Below are positions 16,571 through 26,630 of a stretch of DNA of 64,000 nucleotides, one piece after another. How positions within the stretch are numbered: position 1 is the first letter of the stretch; every line of letters begins with the position of its first letter. The notes beneath the pieces were generated by a model that was not told the DNA's origin, did not search any database, and worked only from the letters and a program-made list of their open reading frames with translations. The stretch is from positions 106,774 through 170,773 of the forward strand of contig JAQTLM010000005.1 in NCBI GenBank assembly GCA_028714895.1, written 5' to 3'. The stretch comes from Gallionella sp. (GTDB lineage: Bacteria; Pseudomonadota; Gammaproteobacteria; Burkholderiales; Gallionellaceae). A program made the position numbers and the translations under genes.

Positions 16571-17641
16571 ATGATCCAGGCACGTTTCGATCTCGCCTAT
16601 CCCGGCTTTGCGCTGCACGCGGATTTGCAGGTATTTGCACATGGCATCATCGCGCTGTTCGGCCCGTCCGGTTCGGGCAAGACGACCTTGCTGCGCTGTA
16701 TTGCCGGGCTGGAACGGACAGGCAACGGGATGCTGCGCGTGCAGGATGAGGTGTGGCAGGACGGCGCAAACTTCATGCCGGTGCATCAGCGCCCGCTGGG
16801 TTATGTGTTTCAGGAGGCCAGCCTGTTTCCGCATCTGTCGGTGCGACAGAATCTGGAGTATGGCCTGAAGCGCATTCCACCCGCGCAGCGCAAGGTGCAA
16901 CTGGAGCAGGTAGTGGAGTGGCTCGGTCTGAATAAACTGATCGGGCGCGACAGTCCGGCCGGGCTGTCGGGCGGCGAACGGCAGCGCGTCGCCATTGCCC
17001 GCGCGCTGCTCACCAGCCCGCGCCTGCTGCTGATGGACGAGCCGCTCTCGGCGCTGGATGCCGCGAGCAAGCGGGAAATCCTGCCGTATCTGGAGCGGCT
17101 GCACAGCGAACTGGAAATCCCGGTGATCTATGTCAGTCATGCGCTGGATGAAGTGGCGCGGCTGGCCGATCATCTGGCGCTGATGGAGCAGGGGCGCATC
17201 ATCGCCAGCGGCGCGCTCAACGAAATTCTGGCGCGGCTGGATTTGCCCACGGCGCATCTGGATGACGCGGGTGCGGTGATCAAAGCCAGCGTGGCCGTTC
17301 ATGACGAAAAATATCATCTCACCCGGCTGGATTTTTCCGGCGGCAGCCTGTGGGTGAGCAAGGTGGAACGCGCCGCCGGGTCACCGGTGCGCGCCCGGGT
17401 GTTGGCGCGCGATGTGAGTATCGCTACCGTCATGCCGCAAGGCTCCAGCATCAGCAATATCATTACGACGCGCATCACCGGGATTCAGGATGAGGGGCCG
17501 GACCGCGTGAGCTTGCGCCTGGCTGCCGGTGACGGACAGATACTGCTGTCGCGCATCACCCGCCGTTCGCGCGACCAGCTCGGGCTGACGACAGGCATGG
17601 AAGTATTCGCGCAGGTAAAGAGTGTGGCGTTGATTGCGTAG
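16571..17641 (+). CDS. modC: Molybdate ABC transporter ATP-binding protein ModC
   Basis: Energises molybdate import, 356 residues. Walker A is GPSGSGKTT near residue 34, the signature is LSGGERQRVAIARALL, and Walker B is LLLMDEPLSALD. A C-terminal TOBE/molybdate-binding domain (about residues 285-355, SNIITTRITGIQDEG...) allows oxyanion sensing. The ATG at 16571 follows GGAGGGG at a good distance; the frame upstream is open but without similarity. Confidence 0.96.
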   Translation: MIQARFDLAYPGFALHADLQVFAHGIIALFGPSGSGKTTLLRCIAGLERTGNGMLRVQDEVWQDGANFMPVHQRPLGYVFQEASLFPHLSVRQNLEYGLKRIPPAQRKVQLEQVVEWLGLNKLIGRDSPAGLSGGERQRVAIARALLTSPRLLLMDEPLSALDAASKREILPYLERLHSELEIPVIYVSHALDEVARLADHLALMEQGRIIASGALNEILARLDLPTAHLDDAGAVIKASVAVHDEKYHLTRLDFSGGSLWVSKVERAAGSPVRARVLARDVSIATVMPQGSSISNIITTRITGIQDEGPDRVSLRLAAGDGQILLSRITRRSRDQLGLTTGMEVFAQVKSVALIA

Positions 17642-17683
17642 TACAATTCCCACCCCGATCCTGCCACGTGGAGCTGACCCTGA

Positions 17684-17896
17684 ATGAGCCGCCTGATATT
17701 GATAATTGCCATCGCGGCGGTGATTTACCTGTTGATCAGGTCTTACCGCAAGCAAACGCCGCAGCAGGATAAAACCTCTGCCGAGGATATGGTGCGCTGC
17801 GCACAATGCGGCGTGCATTTGCCCAAAGGCGAGAGCGTTCAGGCTGACGGACATTTTTTTTGCAGCGCGGAACATCGTGATGCCTATCGCAAGTAA
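17684..17896 (+). CDS. PP0621 family small membrane protein
   Basis: A 70-residue protein with one N-terminal transmembrane helix (LILIIAIAAVIYLLI) and a small zinc-ribbon-like tail (CAQCGVHLP... FFCSAEH). This layout is the PP0621 family, commonly found directly upstream of pilS in beta- and gammaproteobacteria. Function unknown; the conserved context suggests a link with envelope or pilus regulation. Confidence 0.85.
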   Translation: MSRLILIIAIAAVIYLLIRSYRKQTPQQDKTSAEDMVRCAQCGVHLPKGESVQADGHFFCSAEHRDAYRK

Positions 17897-17923
17897 ACAG
17901 CGTGACGCATATTGCATAAACTA

Positions 17924-19540
17924 ATGACTGACAAGCTTATTGCAGAGTCTCCCCCTGTCGATTTCTGGCGCTCCCTGCGCTATTTCAATCTGTATCGGCT
18001 GGCACTGGCCAGCCTGTTTGTGTTTCTCGCCGGGACATTGGGCCCTTCGCTGTCGCTGGGCGCGCGCAACTGGACGGTATTTTTTGTCGCCAGCCTGATT
18101 TATGCGGCAGTGGTGATGCTTTCCTTTATCCCGCTCCGGCTACGCTGGCCGCGTTTTACCTGGCAGCTGGCCGCGCAAATTGGCGGCGACATTATCGGCT
18201 TGTCGGTGCTTTCCTACGCCAGCGGCGGGATACAGAGCAGTATCGGTTTGCTGCTGCTGGTTTCGCTGGCGGCGGCAGGAATGATCAGCCGCGGCAAAAT
18301 CACCTTGTTCTTTGCCGCACTGGCGAGCATTGCCGCATTGCTGGAGCATTCCTACGATGTGCTGTATGACGATGCCGTGGTGGCGCAGTATGTCCAGGTC
18401 GGCTTGCTGTGCGTGTCCTACTTTGCGGTGGCTTGGCTGGCGCATACGCTGGCAAAATACGCCGTGGACAGCCAGCAATTGGCGCAACGCCGTGGTCACG
18501 ATTTGGCCAGTTTGTCCGAGGCGAACAGTTTGGTGATGCGCGATATGCAGGATGGTGTGCTGGTGGTGGATGAGCAGGGCGTGATTATGCAGATGAATCC
18601 AAGCGCGGCGCGCCTGTTGCGCCACAGTGCGGTATCCGGAAGCTCGCTGGCGGAAAATTTTCCGTTGCTGTTCGGACAGTACGCGCTATGGAAAAGAACC
18701 GGTGCGGCCAGCCGCGATACCTTGCAACTGGATGTCGGGGTGCAGGCAAGATTGCGCTTTGTGGCCGTCGAGCGGGATGCGGCGCATGGCGCAGTGATCT
18801 TTCTGGAAGATATGCAGCGCGTGCGGGCCGAGGCGCAACAGATCAAGCTGGCCGCGCTGGGTCGTTTGACCGCCAGCATCGCGCACGAAGTGCGCAATCC
18901 GTTGTCGGCGATCAGCTATGCGACAGAATTGATGCAAGAGGAGCAGGGCGATGCGAAGCAGCAGCGGCTGTTGCAAATCGTGCTGGACAACACTCAACGC
19001 ATTAACCGCATCGTGCAAGACGTGATGCAGCTGAACCGGCGCGACCGTGCGCAGCCGGAGGTGTTTGAGCTGGATGCGATGCTGCGCACTTTTGTCGAAG
19101 AGTTTAACTTGGCGGAACGGCTTGAGCCGGGTGTGGTGACGTTGGCTGGAGTGCGGGATGTAGAGGTTTTCTTTGATCGTGGCCACTTGCGCCAGGTGCT
19201 GTGGAATTTATGCCGCAACGCGTTGCGCTATGGCCGCAACTTGCCCTGCAGCCTGGCATTGACGATGAGTGTGGCGGATGGGCGGGCGATGCTGGATGTG
19301 CAAGATGACGGGCCTGGCATCTCCGCCGAACACCAAGGCAGGTTGTTCGAGCCGTTTTTCACGACCGCGGCCGACGGCACCGGTTTGGGCTTGTATATCG
19401 CAAAGGAGTTGTGCGAGGCAAATGGTGCGCTGCTGGAATATCATGGGCAAGAAGGACCGGAGGGGCAGGCGGGCGCCTGCTTCCGTATAACGTTCGGAGA
19501 GCTGCATGGAAATGGCGGGGGGCGTGAGCATGGCGGATAA
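17924..19540 (+). CDS. pilS: Sensor histidine kinase PilS (type IV pilus regulation)
   Basis: Membrane sensor of the PilS-PilR two-component system controlling type IV pilin transcription. Of 538 residues the first 190 hold about six transmembrane helices, followed by a PAS-like domain (SLVMRDMQDGVLVVDEQG). The HisKA box is IAHEVRNPLSAISYA with phospho-acceptor His321. The ATPase domain has NALRYG (N box), DDGPGI and GTGLGLYIAKEL. I used the ATG at 17924 over a TTG 12 nt upstream. It overlaps pilR by 11 nt. Confidence 0.93.
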   Translation: MTDKLIAESPPVDFWRSLRYFNLYRLALASLFVFLAGTLGPSLSLGARNWTVFFVASLIYAAVVMLSFIPLRLRWPRFTWQLAAQIGGDIIGLSVLSYASGGIQSSIGLLLLVSLAAAGMISRGKITLFFAALASIAALLEHSYDVLYDDAVVAQYVQVGLLCVSYFAVAWLAHTLAKYAVDSQQLAQRRGHDLASLSEANSLVMRDMQDGVLVVDEQGVIMQMNPSAARLLRHSAVSGSSLAENFPLLFGQYALWKRTGAASRDTLQLDVGVQARLRFVAVERDAAHGAVIFLEDMQRVRAEAQQIKLAALGRLTASIAHEVRNPLSAISYATELMQEEQGDAKQQRLLQIVLDNTQRINRIVQDVMQLNRRDRAQPEVFELDAMLRTFVEEFNLAERLEPGVVTLAGVRDVEVFFDRGHLRQVLWNLCRNALRYGRNLPCSLALTMSVADGRAMLDVQDDGPGISAEHQGRLFEPFFTTAADGTGLGLYIAKELCEANGALLEYHGQEGPEGQAGACFRITFGELHGNGGGREHGG

Positions 19541-20891
19541 CCATCGGGTGAAAAGCGCCACGGTGCTGCTGGTGGACGATGAGCCGGATATCCTGGAGTT
19601 GCTGGAACTGGCACTGCGCAAGATGGGATTGGAGGTGGATAGGGCAGGCAATGTGCGCGAGGCGCTGACGAAGCTGGCGGCGCGCCGTTATGATCTGTGC
19701 CTGACCGATATGCGGATGCCCGATGGCGATGGTTTGCAAGTGGTGCAGCACATCATGCAAAACAATCTGGATGTGCCGGTGGCGGTGATTACCGCGCACG
19801 GCAACATGGAAAATGCCATAACCGCGCTCAAGGCGGGCGCCTTCGATTATCTGGCCAAGCCGGTTTCGCTGAATCAGTTGCGCGCCTTGGTGAAATCCGC
19901 GTTGAAGTTGCCGCAGGCAGGCCCATCCGGCGACAAGATGCTGCTCGGCCATTCGCCTGCGATGCAGAAAGTGCGCGATCTGATCGGGCGCGTGGCACGC
20001 AGCCAAGCGCCGGTGCATATCAGCGGCGAATCGGGCAGCGGCAAGGAATTGGCGGCGCGCCTCATCGTGCAAAGCGGCACGCGGCACGATCAGCCGTTTA
20101 TCGCGGTGAACTGCGGGGCCATCCCGGGCAACCTGATGGAAAGCGAATTCTTCGGCTGCAAAAAAGGTGCGTTTACCGGGGCAGACAAGGATCGGGACGG
20201 GTTTTTTCAAGCGGCGCACGGCGGGACTTTGTTCCTCGACGAGGTGGCCGATTTGCCGCTGGACATGCAGGTCAAGTTATTGCGCGCGATACAGGAAAAA
20301 TGCGTGCGCAAAATTGGGGGGAGCGGCGAAGAAGCGGTGGACGTGCGCATCATCAGCGCGACGCACCGCGATCTGGCCGAATGCGTACGGCAAGGCAAAT
20401 TCCGCCAGGATCTTTATTACCGGCTGAATGTGATTCCGATCCAGATGCCCGCTTTGCGCGAGTCACGCGAGGATATTCCGGAAATCGCACAGCGGATTCT
20501 GGAGCGTTTACGTGGTGCTGCGGAAGTGCGTTTTTCCGAAAAAGCGTTGCATGCGTTGCAAGGCTACAGTTTTCCGGGCAATGTGCGCGAACTGGAAAAC
20601 ATCATTGAAAGGGCATTGGCGCTATGCACGGAAGGGGTGATCGAGGAACAGGATTTATTGCTGGTGCCCGTGGAACATAACCAGCTTGATCATGCCGCCC
20701 TCAGCAGTAAATATCCGCTGCCGGAATACTTGGACCGTGTCGAGAAACAAGTCTTGCTGGAAGCGCTGGAACAGACCGGATTTAATCGCACGGCAGCCGC
20801 TAAATTGCTGGGATTGACGTTCCGCACCATGCGTTACCGGATGGAGCGGCTGGGCATCAAAGGCCCGAGCGGTGCGGATGATGCGGATTGA
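19530..20891 (+). CDS. pilR: Sigma54-dependent response regulator PilR
   Basis: NtrC-family activator, 453 residues: receiver domain with phospho-acceptor Asp60 ([10 protein letters not shown]), central AAA+ domain with Walker A GESGSGKE and the sigma54-contacting GAFTGA loop intact, and a C-terminal Fis-type helix-turn-helix ([20 protein letters not shown]). It acts with RpoN on pilin promoters. An in-frame ATG at 19506 would add eight residues. Cognate to pilS by adjacency. Confidence 0.94.
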   Translation: MADNHRVKSATVLLVDDEPDILELLELALRKMGLEVDRAGNVREALTKLAARRYDLCLTDMRMPDGDGLQVVQHIMQNNLDVPVAVITAHGNMENAITALKAGAFDYLAKPVSLNQLRALVKSALKLPQAGPSGDKMLLGHSPAMQKVRDLIGRVARSQAPVHISGESGSGKELAARLIVQSGTRHDQPFIAVNCGAIPGNLMESEFFGCKKGAFTGADKDRDGFFQAAHGGTLFLDEVADLPLDMQVKLLRAIQEKCVRKIGGSGEEAVDVRIISATHRDLAECVRQGKFRQDLYYRLNVIPIQMPALRESREDIPEIAQRILERLRGAAEVRFSEKALHALQGYSFPGNVRELENIIERALALCTEGVIEEQDLLLVPVEHNQLDHAALSSKYPLPEYLDRVEKQVLLEALEQTGFNRTAAAKLLGLTFRTMRYRMERLGIKGPSGADDAD

Positions 20892-21417
20892 TACGCAAGG
20901 GTTGCTGGTCGGCGGCGAATATATCCCGTCGCCGAACTGCGACGACCGTCCCGCAGTTGAGATCGAATTGTTGGTGATACATAACATCAGCCTGCCGCCG
21001 GGCGAGTTTGGCGGCGATGGGGTGCGGCGACTGTTCACCAACACGCTCGACGTGGCGGCCCATCCTTATTATCAAACCATTGCGGGTCTGAAAGTGTCGG
21101 CGCATTTCTTCGTGCGCCGCGATGGACAGATTATCCAGTTTGTCCCCTGTTTGAAGCGTGCCTGGCATGCGGGAGTATCCTGTTGGCAAGGCAGGGCATG
21201 CTGCAACGATTTTTCGCTCGGCATCGAATTGGAAGGCAGCGATGCCGTTCCGTTTGCAGATGCGCAATATGCCGCACTCCACCGCTTGACCATGACGTTG
21301 CGCAAAGCCTATCCAATACGCGGTATTGCCGGGCATAGTGATATTGCGCCGCAGCGCAAGACTGACCCGGGTCCATGCTTTGACTGGGTGCGCTATCTCG
21401 CGGAATTACCGGGGTAG
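20881..21417 (+). CDS. ampD: 1,6-anhydro-N-acetylmuramoyl-L-alanine amidase AmpD
   Basis: Cytosolic zinc amidase of peptidoglycan recycling that removes the peptide from anhydromuropeptides, thereby also controlling AmpR-type beta-lactamase induction. Amidase_2 features: LLVIHNISLPPGEFGG with the first zinc His, VSAHFFVRRDGQIIQFVP, and the GHSDIAPQRKTDPGPCFDW block. About 178 residues. Several start codons (GTG 20872, ATG 20878, ATG 20881) overlap the end of pilR. This gene order is conserved in the group. Confidence 0.95.
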   Translation: MRIDTQGLLVGGEYIPSPNCDDRPAVEIELLVIHNISLPPGEFGGDGVRRLFTNTLDVAAHPYYQTIAGLKVSAHFFVRRDGQIIQFVPCLKRAWHAGVSCWQGRACCNDFSLGIELEGSDAVPFADAQYAALHRLTMTLRKAYPIRGIAGHSDIAPQRKTDPGPCFDWVRYLAELPG

Positions 21418-21876
21418 AGCGGCTATCCTGCCATGTTGTCAGTATCCTGACAGGATAGGTAAAAGGATAAATTGGGCGAAATATATAGTTCTTTTCTCGG
21501 CTTACGGTATTTGTGTTAACCACTACAATTAGCTATGCCAATGGGAAAAATAGCTAAATGTAGTGCTTTTTGAGTCCATGGTTAGTAAAAAATTTCAGGG
21601 AGTGCGTATATGCCGCATGCTGCTACCGATAGTATTTCAGGCTCTTCAATGCTTGCCGGCGGCACTTCCGATTTCGTTTTATCTTTTTCCAATTTGTTCG
21701 ATCAGTGCAGGGTAATAGGCCGCTGTCGTATGCGCGGCAAGAGTGCTGTTACCCAGAGATTAACAAGGGTGGGAAATTAACAGGCTTTGGCTCGTGCTTG
21801 AATTTAAGCGAGAGTTGGGGGTGTAGTAGTCGCAAGTGTTGTTTTCGTTAACTTTCATTATTACAAGGAGGTCGAA
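21418..21876. other. Intergenic region upstream of the histone-like gene
   Basis: A 459-nt AT-richer stretch with no supported gene. A weak dyad (GTCAG-TATC-CTGAC) near 21437-21450 follows ampD and could end its transcript, but lacks a T-run. The strong Shine-Dalgarno AAGGAGG at 21865-21871 belongs to the next gene. The long leader suggests a separately regulated transcript. Confidence 0.6.
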
Positions 21877-22533
21877 ATGGCAGAAGCAAAGAAGTCTAAA
21901 CCAGCGGCAAAGAAGGCTACGGCAGCCAAGAAAGTTGTTGCCAAAAAAGCGGTAGCAGCGAAGAAACCGGCAGCTAAAAAAGTTGTTGCCAAGAAGCCAG
22001 CCGCCAAAAAGGTTACAGCCAAGAAACCGGCAGCTAAAAAAGCGGTAGCAGCGAAGAAACCGGCAGCTAAAAAAGTTGTTGCCAAGAAGCCAGCCGCCAA
22101 AAAGGTTGCAGCGAAGAAACCGGCAGCTAAAAAAGTTGTTGCCAAGAAGCCAGCCGCCAAAAAGGTTGCAGCCAAGAAACCGGCAGCTAAAAAAGCGGTA
22201 GCAGCGAAGAAACCGGCAGCTAAAAAAGTTGTTGCCAAGAAGCCGGCCGCCAAAAAGGTTGCAGCCAAGAAACCGGTAGCCAAAAAAGCGGTAGCGGCAA
22301 AGAAACCGGCAGCAAAGAAGGCGGCTCCGGCAGTCAAGAAGCCGGTAGCGGCGAAGAAGCCAGCAGCAAAGAAACCGGTAGCCACAAAACCGGCTGTAGC
22401 TAAGCCAGCTGTAGCTAAACCGGCAATTCCCGCAGCAGCCAAGCCAGCAGCACCGGCCCCTTCTGCGCCAGCACCTGTACGTCCGGCTGCAACATGGCCT
22501 TTTCCTACACCGGGAATCGGTAAGCCGAACTAA
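21877..22533 (+). CDS. Lysine/alanine/proline-rich histone H1-like protein
   Basis: A 218-residue, extremely basic protein built from tandem units such as [14 protein letters not shown] over residues 8-165, ending in an alanine/proline-rich tail ([20 protein letters not shown]). It resembles eukaryotic H1 tails and bacterial AlgP/HctB-like proteins, which bind and compact DNA non-specifically. The DNA itself repeats in roughly 30-60 nt blocks, so unit number is likely variable between strains. The start is well fixed by AAGGAGG 5 nt upstream. Its role here (nucleoid structure, regulation) is not known. Confidence 0.85.
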   Translation: MAEAKKSKPAAKKATAAKKVVAKKAVAAKKPAAKKVVAKKPAAKKVTAKKPAAKKAVAAKKPAAKKVVAKKPAAKKVAAKKPAAKKVVAKKPAAKKVAAKKPAAKKAVAAKKPAAKKVVAKKPAAKKVAAKKPVAKKAVAAKKPAAKKAAPAVKKPVAAKKPAAKKPVATKPAVAKPAVAKPAIPAAAKPAAPAPSAPAPVRPAATWPFPTPGIGKPN

Positions 22534-22582
22534 TCTGGGGTGCTGTTGTGGCAGCCGCCACGACACGGTGAGAGGCATCCTC

Positions 22583-22644
22583 CTGGTGAAACTGCTAGCC
22601 ATTCGACTAGGCCATCAAAGAACGTTGGCCAAGTCGCTGGTTAT
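22583..22644 (+). repeat. 62-bp hairpin repeat, copy B
   Basis: Left arm CTAGCCATTCGACTAGGCC, right arm GGCCAAGTCGCTGGTTAT, 50 nt after the histone-like gene. The apical stem GGCCA/TGGCC differs from the other copies but is still paired. Its left flank shares CGACACGGTGAG with the flank of copy D inside the sensor kinase gene. Confidence 0.78.
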
Positions 22645-22990
22645 GGTGTGGGAGGTGCGTGTTCGGCTGCCCCTTGATGCCTTGGTGGTAAGGGGTTTTC
22701 CCGATTGTTAGGCTTTTTGCGCACTAATTAGTGCGTGAGCGACTTTGTTTCGTTAACGCAATGTTGGCGTACTTTTTCGTCGCCGTTGCAAACCTGATGG
22801 TTTGCAACCGTTTGCGTTCCCTGAATTCCGGGTGTGCAGAGCGGGGATTATGCGTTCTGGATAGGAATTTTGCCGGCAGCATGTGCGATGCCTCAGCCAG
22901 TGCAGAAGCTGTGCGGCTGCGGGCATATTGAGTAGCCCGTTTTTTGCGTCAGCCTATTCGAGTTGCGGCTCTTAGCGAGTGAAGCGGTTT
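22645..22990. other. Intergenic region with a 16-bp perfect palindrome
   Basis: A 346-nt gap between the histone-like gene and the 3' end of ychF. It contains CGCACTAATTAGTGCG at 22720-22735, a perfect palindrome, preceded by a T-run. A 66-codon open frame here has no recognisable feature or ribosome binding site, and I do not call it. Confidence 0.6.
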
Positions 22991-24082
22991 CTAGACGTTG
23001 AAGCGGAAGTGCATTACATCGCCGTCCTGCACCACATACTCCTTGCCTTCTACCCTCATCTTGCCGGCATCTTTTGCGCCCTGCTCGCCTTTGTATTTCA
23101 CGAAGTCTTCGTAGGCGATCACTTCGGCACGGATGAAACCGCGCTCGAAGTCGTTGTGGATCACGGCGGCCGCTTTCGGTGCGGTATCACCCTTGTGGAT
23201 GGTCCAGGCGCGCACTTCCTTAACGCCGGCGGTGAAGTAGGTTTGTAGGTTGAGCAGTTGGTAGCCGGTGCGGATCAGGCGGTTCAGGCCGGGTTCGGCC
23301 AGGCCGGCATCGGCCAGAAATTCCTGTTTGTCCGCATCGGACAGTTCGGCGATTTCTGCTTCCAGCGCGGCGCAGATCGGCACGACCGGCGTGCCTTCCT
23401 TTGCGGCGTATTCTTCCAGGCGCGTCAGCAGCGGGTTGTTGGTGAAACCGCCTTCCGCGACGTTGCCGACATACATGGCGGGCTTGATGGTGAGCAGGCA
23501 CAGCGGATGGAGCAGCGCGCGTTGATCGGCATCCAGCTTCAGCATGCGCACCGGCTTGCCCTCGTTCAAATGAGCGGAGACCTGCTCCAGTAACGCGCCG
23601 AGCTTGGCGGCTTCCTTGTCGCCGGATCGCGATTGCTTGCTGTTGCGTTGCTGCGTTTTTTCCACGGTGGCGAGGTCGGCAAGCGCGAGTTCGGTGTTGA
23701 TGGTTTCGATGTCGGAGATCGGATCGACTTTACCCGCGACGTGGATCACGTTGTCGTCTTCGAAACAGCGCACCACGTTGACGATGCCGTCGGTTTCGCG
23801 GATGTTGGCGAGAAACTGGTTGCCCAGCCCTTCGCCCTTGGACGCGCCTGCGACCAGCCCCGCGATGTCAACGAACTCGACGATGGCCGGCTGCATGCGC
23901 TGCGGCTTGACGATTTCCGCCAGTGCCGCCATGCGCGCATCCGGCACTTCGACGATGCCGACGTTAGGCTCGATGGTGCAAAACGGATAGTTCTCTGCCG
24001 CGATGCCCGCCTTGGTCAGCGCATTGAACAAAGTGGATTTGCCGACATTGGGCAGCCCGACGATTCCGCATTTCAAACTCAT
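22991..24082 (-). CDS. ychF: Redox-regulated ATPase/GTPase YchF (OLA1 family)
   Basis: Translation-associated P-loop ATPase of the Obg group, 363 residues (the usual length). G1 motif GLPNVGKST, an Obg-type switch region [21 protein letters not shown], and a C-terminal TGS domain ending [14 protein letters not shown]. Start set at MSLKCGIVG, the conserved N-terminus. It lies 90 nt after pth on the same strand; the gap holds GAGGAT/GGATCGAGG low-complexity repeats. Confidence 0.97.
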   Translation of the reverse strand: MSLKCGIVGLPNVGKSTLFNALTKAGIAAENYPFCTIEPNVGIVEVPDARMAALAEIVKPQRMQPAIVEFVDIAGLVAGASKGEGLGNQFLANIRETDGIVNVVRCFEDDNVIHVAGKVDPISDIETINTELALADLATVEKTQQRNSKQSRSGDKEAAKLGALLEQVSAHLNEGKPVRMLKLDADQRALLHPLCLLTIKPAMYVGNVAEGGFTNNPLLTRLEEYAAKEGTPVVPICAALEAEIAELSDADKQEFLADAGLAEPGLNRLIRTGYQLLNLQTYFTAGVKEVRAWTIHKGDTAPKAAAVIHNDFERGFIRAEVIAYEDFVKYKGEQGAKDAGKMRVEGKEYVVQDGDVMHFRFNV

Positions 24083-24172
24083 GGTTTTCTCTCTTTTAAA
24101 TTCAGGATTGAGGATCGTGGATCGAGGGTTGAGCGAAAACAACTGCCCAGCATCTACTCAATCCCCGCTCCT

Positions 24173-24748
24173 CTAACTACTATGCAGCTTCAACATCGCT
24201 GCTTCGGTTTTTCCTTCTACAATCAGCGGTGCGACATGCAGCGCGCGCTGTATAGCCTCGTCGATCAGTTCACGCTCTTCGCGGCGCGGGTCGTTTAGCA
24301 CGTAGCCGGCTACGTCTGCGCGGTCGCCGGGATGGCCGATGCCGAGACGCAGCCGCCAGAAATCTTTGCTGCCGAGATGCGCGATGATGTCCTTCAAACC
24401 GTTATGCCCGCCATGCCCGCCGCCCATCTTCAGGCGCGCCACTCCCGGCGGCAAATCCAGTTCGTCGTGTACCACCAGTATCTCTGCTGGCGCAATCTTG
24501 TAGAACTGCGCCAGTGCGCCGACGGCGCGTCCGCTTACGTTCATAAACGTAAGCGGTTTGAGTAACAGCATTTCATGGCCGTGCAACTGGCCGCGCGCCG
24601 TCAAACCGTGATACTTTGCCTCGCTCTTGAAGCTCAATTTTTGCAAGCGTGCAAGCTCATTCACCCACCAATAACCGGCGTTATGCCGGGTGGTTTCATA
24701 TTCGCGTCCGGGATTGCCCAGACCAACGATCAAACGAATTGCGCTCAT
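24173..24748 (-). CDS. pth: Peptidyl-tRNA hydrolase
   Basis: Releases tRNA from prematurely dropped peptidyl-tRNAs, 191 residues. Catalytic region RHNAGYW with the essential His, the substrate loop [13 protein letters not shown], and HDELDLPPG are all present, as is [13 protein letters not shown]. It follows rplY after a terminator, an order (prs-rplY-pth-ychF) that is widely conserved in proteobacteria. Confidence 0.97.
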   Translation of the reverse strand: MSAIRLIVGLGNPGREYETTRHNAGYWWVNELARLQKLSFKSEAKYHGLTARGQLHGHEMLLLKPLTFMNVSGRAVGALAQFYKIAPAEILVVHDELDLPPGVARLKMGGGHGGHNGLKDIIAHLGSKDFWRLRLGIGHPGDRADVAGYVLNDPRREERELIDEAIQRALHVAPLIVEGKTEAAMLKLHSS

Positions 24749-24760
24749 GGTGTCTGAATG

Positions 24761-24798
24761 AAAAAACCCGCCATGCCTTTATCAGCAATGGCGGGCTT
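24761..24798 (-). terminator. Rho-independent terminator of rplY
   Basis: On the minus strand GCCCGCCATTGC pairs with GCATGGCGGGT across a short loop and is followed by TTTTTT, directly after rplY and before pth. Confidence 0.85.
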
Positions 24799-24817
24799 CA
24801 CAAGGATATCCCTTGAA

Positions 24818-25480
24818 TTACTTCTTGGCTTCCTTGGTGGCTGGTGCAGCTTTGGCTGCCGGCGCTGCTGCAATTGGAGCAGCTTCTACAGCCACTTCCG
24901 CTTCAACTGCACCGCGCGGCACTTGCACCGTGGCTACTACTGCTTCGGTGGTATGTGTACCATGTGCAGCGGCTTCCACGCCCTTTGGCATCTTCAGATC
25001 CGCAACGTGGATGGAATGACCCAGTCCCAGATTTGCCAGGTCTACTTCGATGAAGGCCGGCAGATCCTTAGGCAGGCAAGTGATGTCCAGTTCAGTCATT
25101 ACATGGCTGATCTTGCCGCCACCGGTCTTCACGCCCGGTGCGATTTCCGCATTCAGGAAGTGCAGCGGCACCTTGATGTGCATCTTCTTCTTCGCATCCA
25201 CGCGTTGAAAGTCGATGTGCTGCACTTGCTGGCGGAACGGATGCATTACGAAGTCGCGCAACTGTACGGATTCCTTCTTGCCTTCCAGATTCAGTGTCAG
25301 CACGGAAGCGTGGAATGCTTCCGAACGCAGCTTGTAATACAGATCGTTATGATCCATTTCGATCATCATGACGTCGCCGGAGCCATAGATAATTCCTGGC
25401 ACGCGGCCGGAATTACGCAGACGGCGGCTCGCACCCGTACCTTGCGTTTTGCGGGTTGTTGCATTGATTTCGATAGTCAT
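24818..25480 (-). CDS. rplY: 50S ribosomal protein L25/general stress protein Ctc
   Basis: 5S rRNA-binding protein of the long CTC type, 220 residues. The N-terminal L25 domain (TRKTQGTGASRRLRNSGRVPGIIYG) is followed by the TL5 C-terminal beta domain and an alanine/lysine-rich tail. The start is the ATG giving MTIEINATTR; the frame upstream lies in the prs-rplY spacer. It lies downstream of prs on the same strand, as in most betaproteobacteria. Confidence 0.95.
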   Translation of the reverse strand: MTIEINATTRKTQGTGASRRLRNSGRVPGIIYGSGDVMMIEMDHNDLYYKLRSEAFHASVLTLNLEGKKESVQLRDFVMHPFRQQVQHIDFQRVDAKKKMHIKVPLHFLNAEIAPGVKTGGGKISHVMTELDITCLPKDLPAFIEVDLANLGLGHSIHVADLKMPKGVEAAAHGTHTTEAVVATVQVPRGAVEAEVAVEAAPIAAAPAAKAAPATKEAKK

Positions 25481-25558
25481 TTCATTTCTCCAAAAAACAG
25501 AATCGTCCGCGACCAGACGATCCTCACACTGCAACAATCAACATGACTGCTGCTCATT

Positions 25559-26509
25559 CTATTCAGTGAATAAAGAACTCACCGACTCTTCGTTATTGAT
25601 GCGGCGTATCGTTTCCGCCAGTAACTCTGCCGTACTCAGCTGGCGAATGCGTTTGCAGTTGCGCGCGGCTTCGTTCAACGGGATAGTGTCGGTGACCACC
25701 AATTCATCCAGCGCGGAATTCTCGATGCGCTCAATCGCCGGGCCGGACAGCACCGGATGGGTGCAGTAGGCCAAGACGCGTACCGCGCCTTTTTCCTTAA
25801 GTGCGTTGGCGGCTTCGCACAGCGTGTTGGCGGTATCCACCATGTCGTCCATGATGATGCAGGTGCGCCCAGCCACTTCGCCGATGATATTCATCACCTT
25901 CGCCACACCCGGTTTTGGGCGGCGCTTGTCGATAATCGCCAGATCCGCTTCCAGTTGCTTGGCCAAGGCGCGGGCACGCACCACGCCGCCCACGTCCGGC
26001 GACACCACGATCAGGTTCGGATAGTTGTTCTTCCATACATCGGACAACAAAATCGGGCTGGCATAAATGTTGTCCACCGGGATATCGAAGAACCCCTGAA
26101 TCTGATCCGAGTGCAAATCCATCGTCAACAGGCGATCCACACCGGCGCTGGAAAGCATATCGGCCACCAGTTTAGCGGTGATCGCGACACGCGCCGAACG
26201 CAACCGGCGATCCTGGCGCGCATAGCCGAAATACGGCATCGCAGCAGTGATGCGCCCGGCAGAAGCGCGCTTCAGCGCATCCACCATGACCAGCACTTCC
26301 ATCAGATTGTCATTGGTCGGTGCGCAGGTGGATTGCAGAATGAACACATCCTTGCCGCGCACATTCTCAAGGAGTTCCACCATCACTTCGCCATCGGAAA
26401 AGCGGCTCACCGTGGCGCGACCGAGATGGATGTGCAGGTGCTGCGCGACCGATGCGGCGAGCTTGGGATTGGCATTGCCGGTGAATACCATCAAGCGGTC
26501 GTAGGACAC
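25559..26509 (-). CDS. prs: Ribose-phosphate pyrophosphokinase
   Basis: Makes PRPP from ribose 5-phosphate and ATP for nucleotide, histidine and NAD synthesis. The 316-residue length fits class I PRPP synthases. Key blocks: [27 protein letters not shown] (ATP binding), [19 protein letters not shown], and the PRPP loop [14 protein letters not shown] selected the GTG at 26509 ([12 protein letters not shown]), preceded by AAGGAT, because it reproduces the family N-terminus; an ATG 36 nt upstream is less likely. Confidence 0.96.
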   Translation of the reverse strand: MSYDRLMVFTGNANPKLAASVAQHLHIHLGRATVSRFSDGEVMVELLENVRGKDVFILQSTCAPTNDNLMEVLVMVDALKRASAGRITAAMPYFGYARQDRRLRSARVAITAKLVADMLSSAGVDRLLTMDLHSDQIQGFFDIPVDNIYASPILLSDVWKNNYPNLIVVSPDVGGVVRARALAKQLEADLAIIDKRRPKPGVAKVMNIIGEVAGRTCIIMDDMVDTANTLCEAANALKEKGAVRVLAYCTHPVLSGPAIERIENSALDELVVTDTIPLNEAARNCKRIRQLSTAELLAETIRRINNEESVSSLFTE

Positions 26510-26630
26510 GTGCAATCCTTTAAAGAAACGAAAACAACAGGGCAAACGCCCTAAAAATTGGCTCTGGCCGCTCGCTTATGCGAGCTTAACGTTCGCTTCG
26601 CTCACATTGGCCTACGCCGAAACTATGTTT

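Noticed and set aside
21930..22330. Regularly spaced direct repeats that might suggest a CRISPR array
   Set aside because: The periodicity follows codons of a Lys/Ala/Pro-rich protein; there are no unique spacers or cas genes.
21760..22602. A 280-codon minus-strand open frame rich in Cys, Phe and Leu repeats
   Set aside because: It is the antisense of the repetitive AAKKPAAKK gene; the sense strand has a strong AAGGAGG and a sensible basic protein.
22731..22931. A 66-codon open frame after hairpin repeat B
   Set aside because: It begins with GTG, lacks a ribosome binding site and has no recognisable features.
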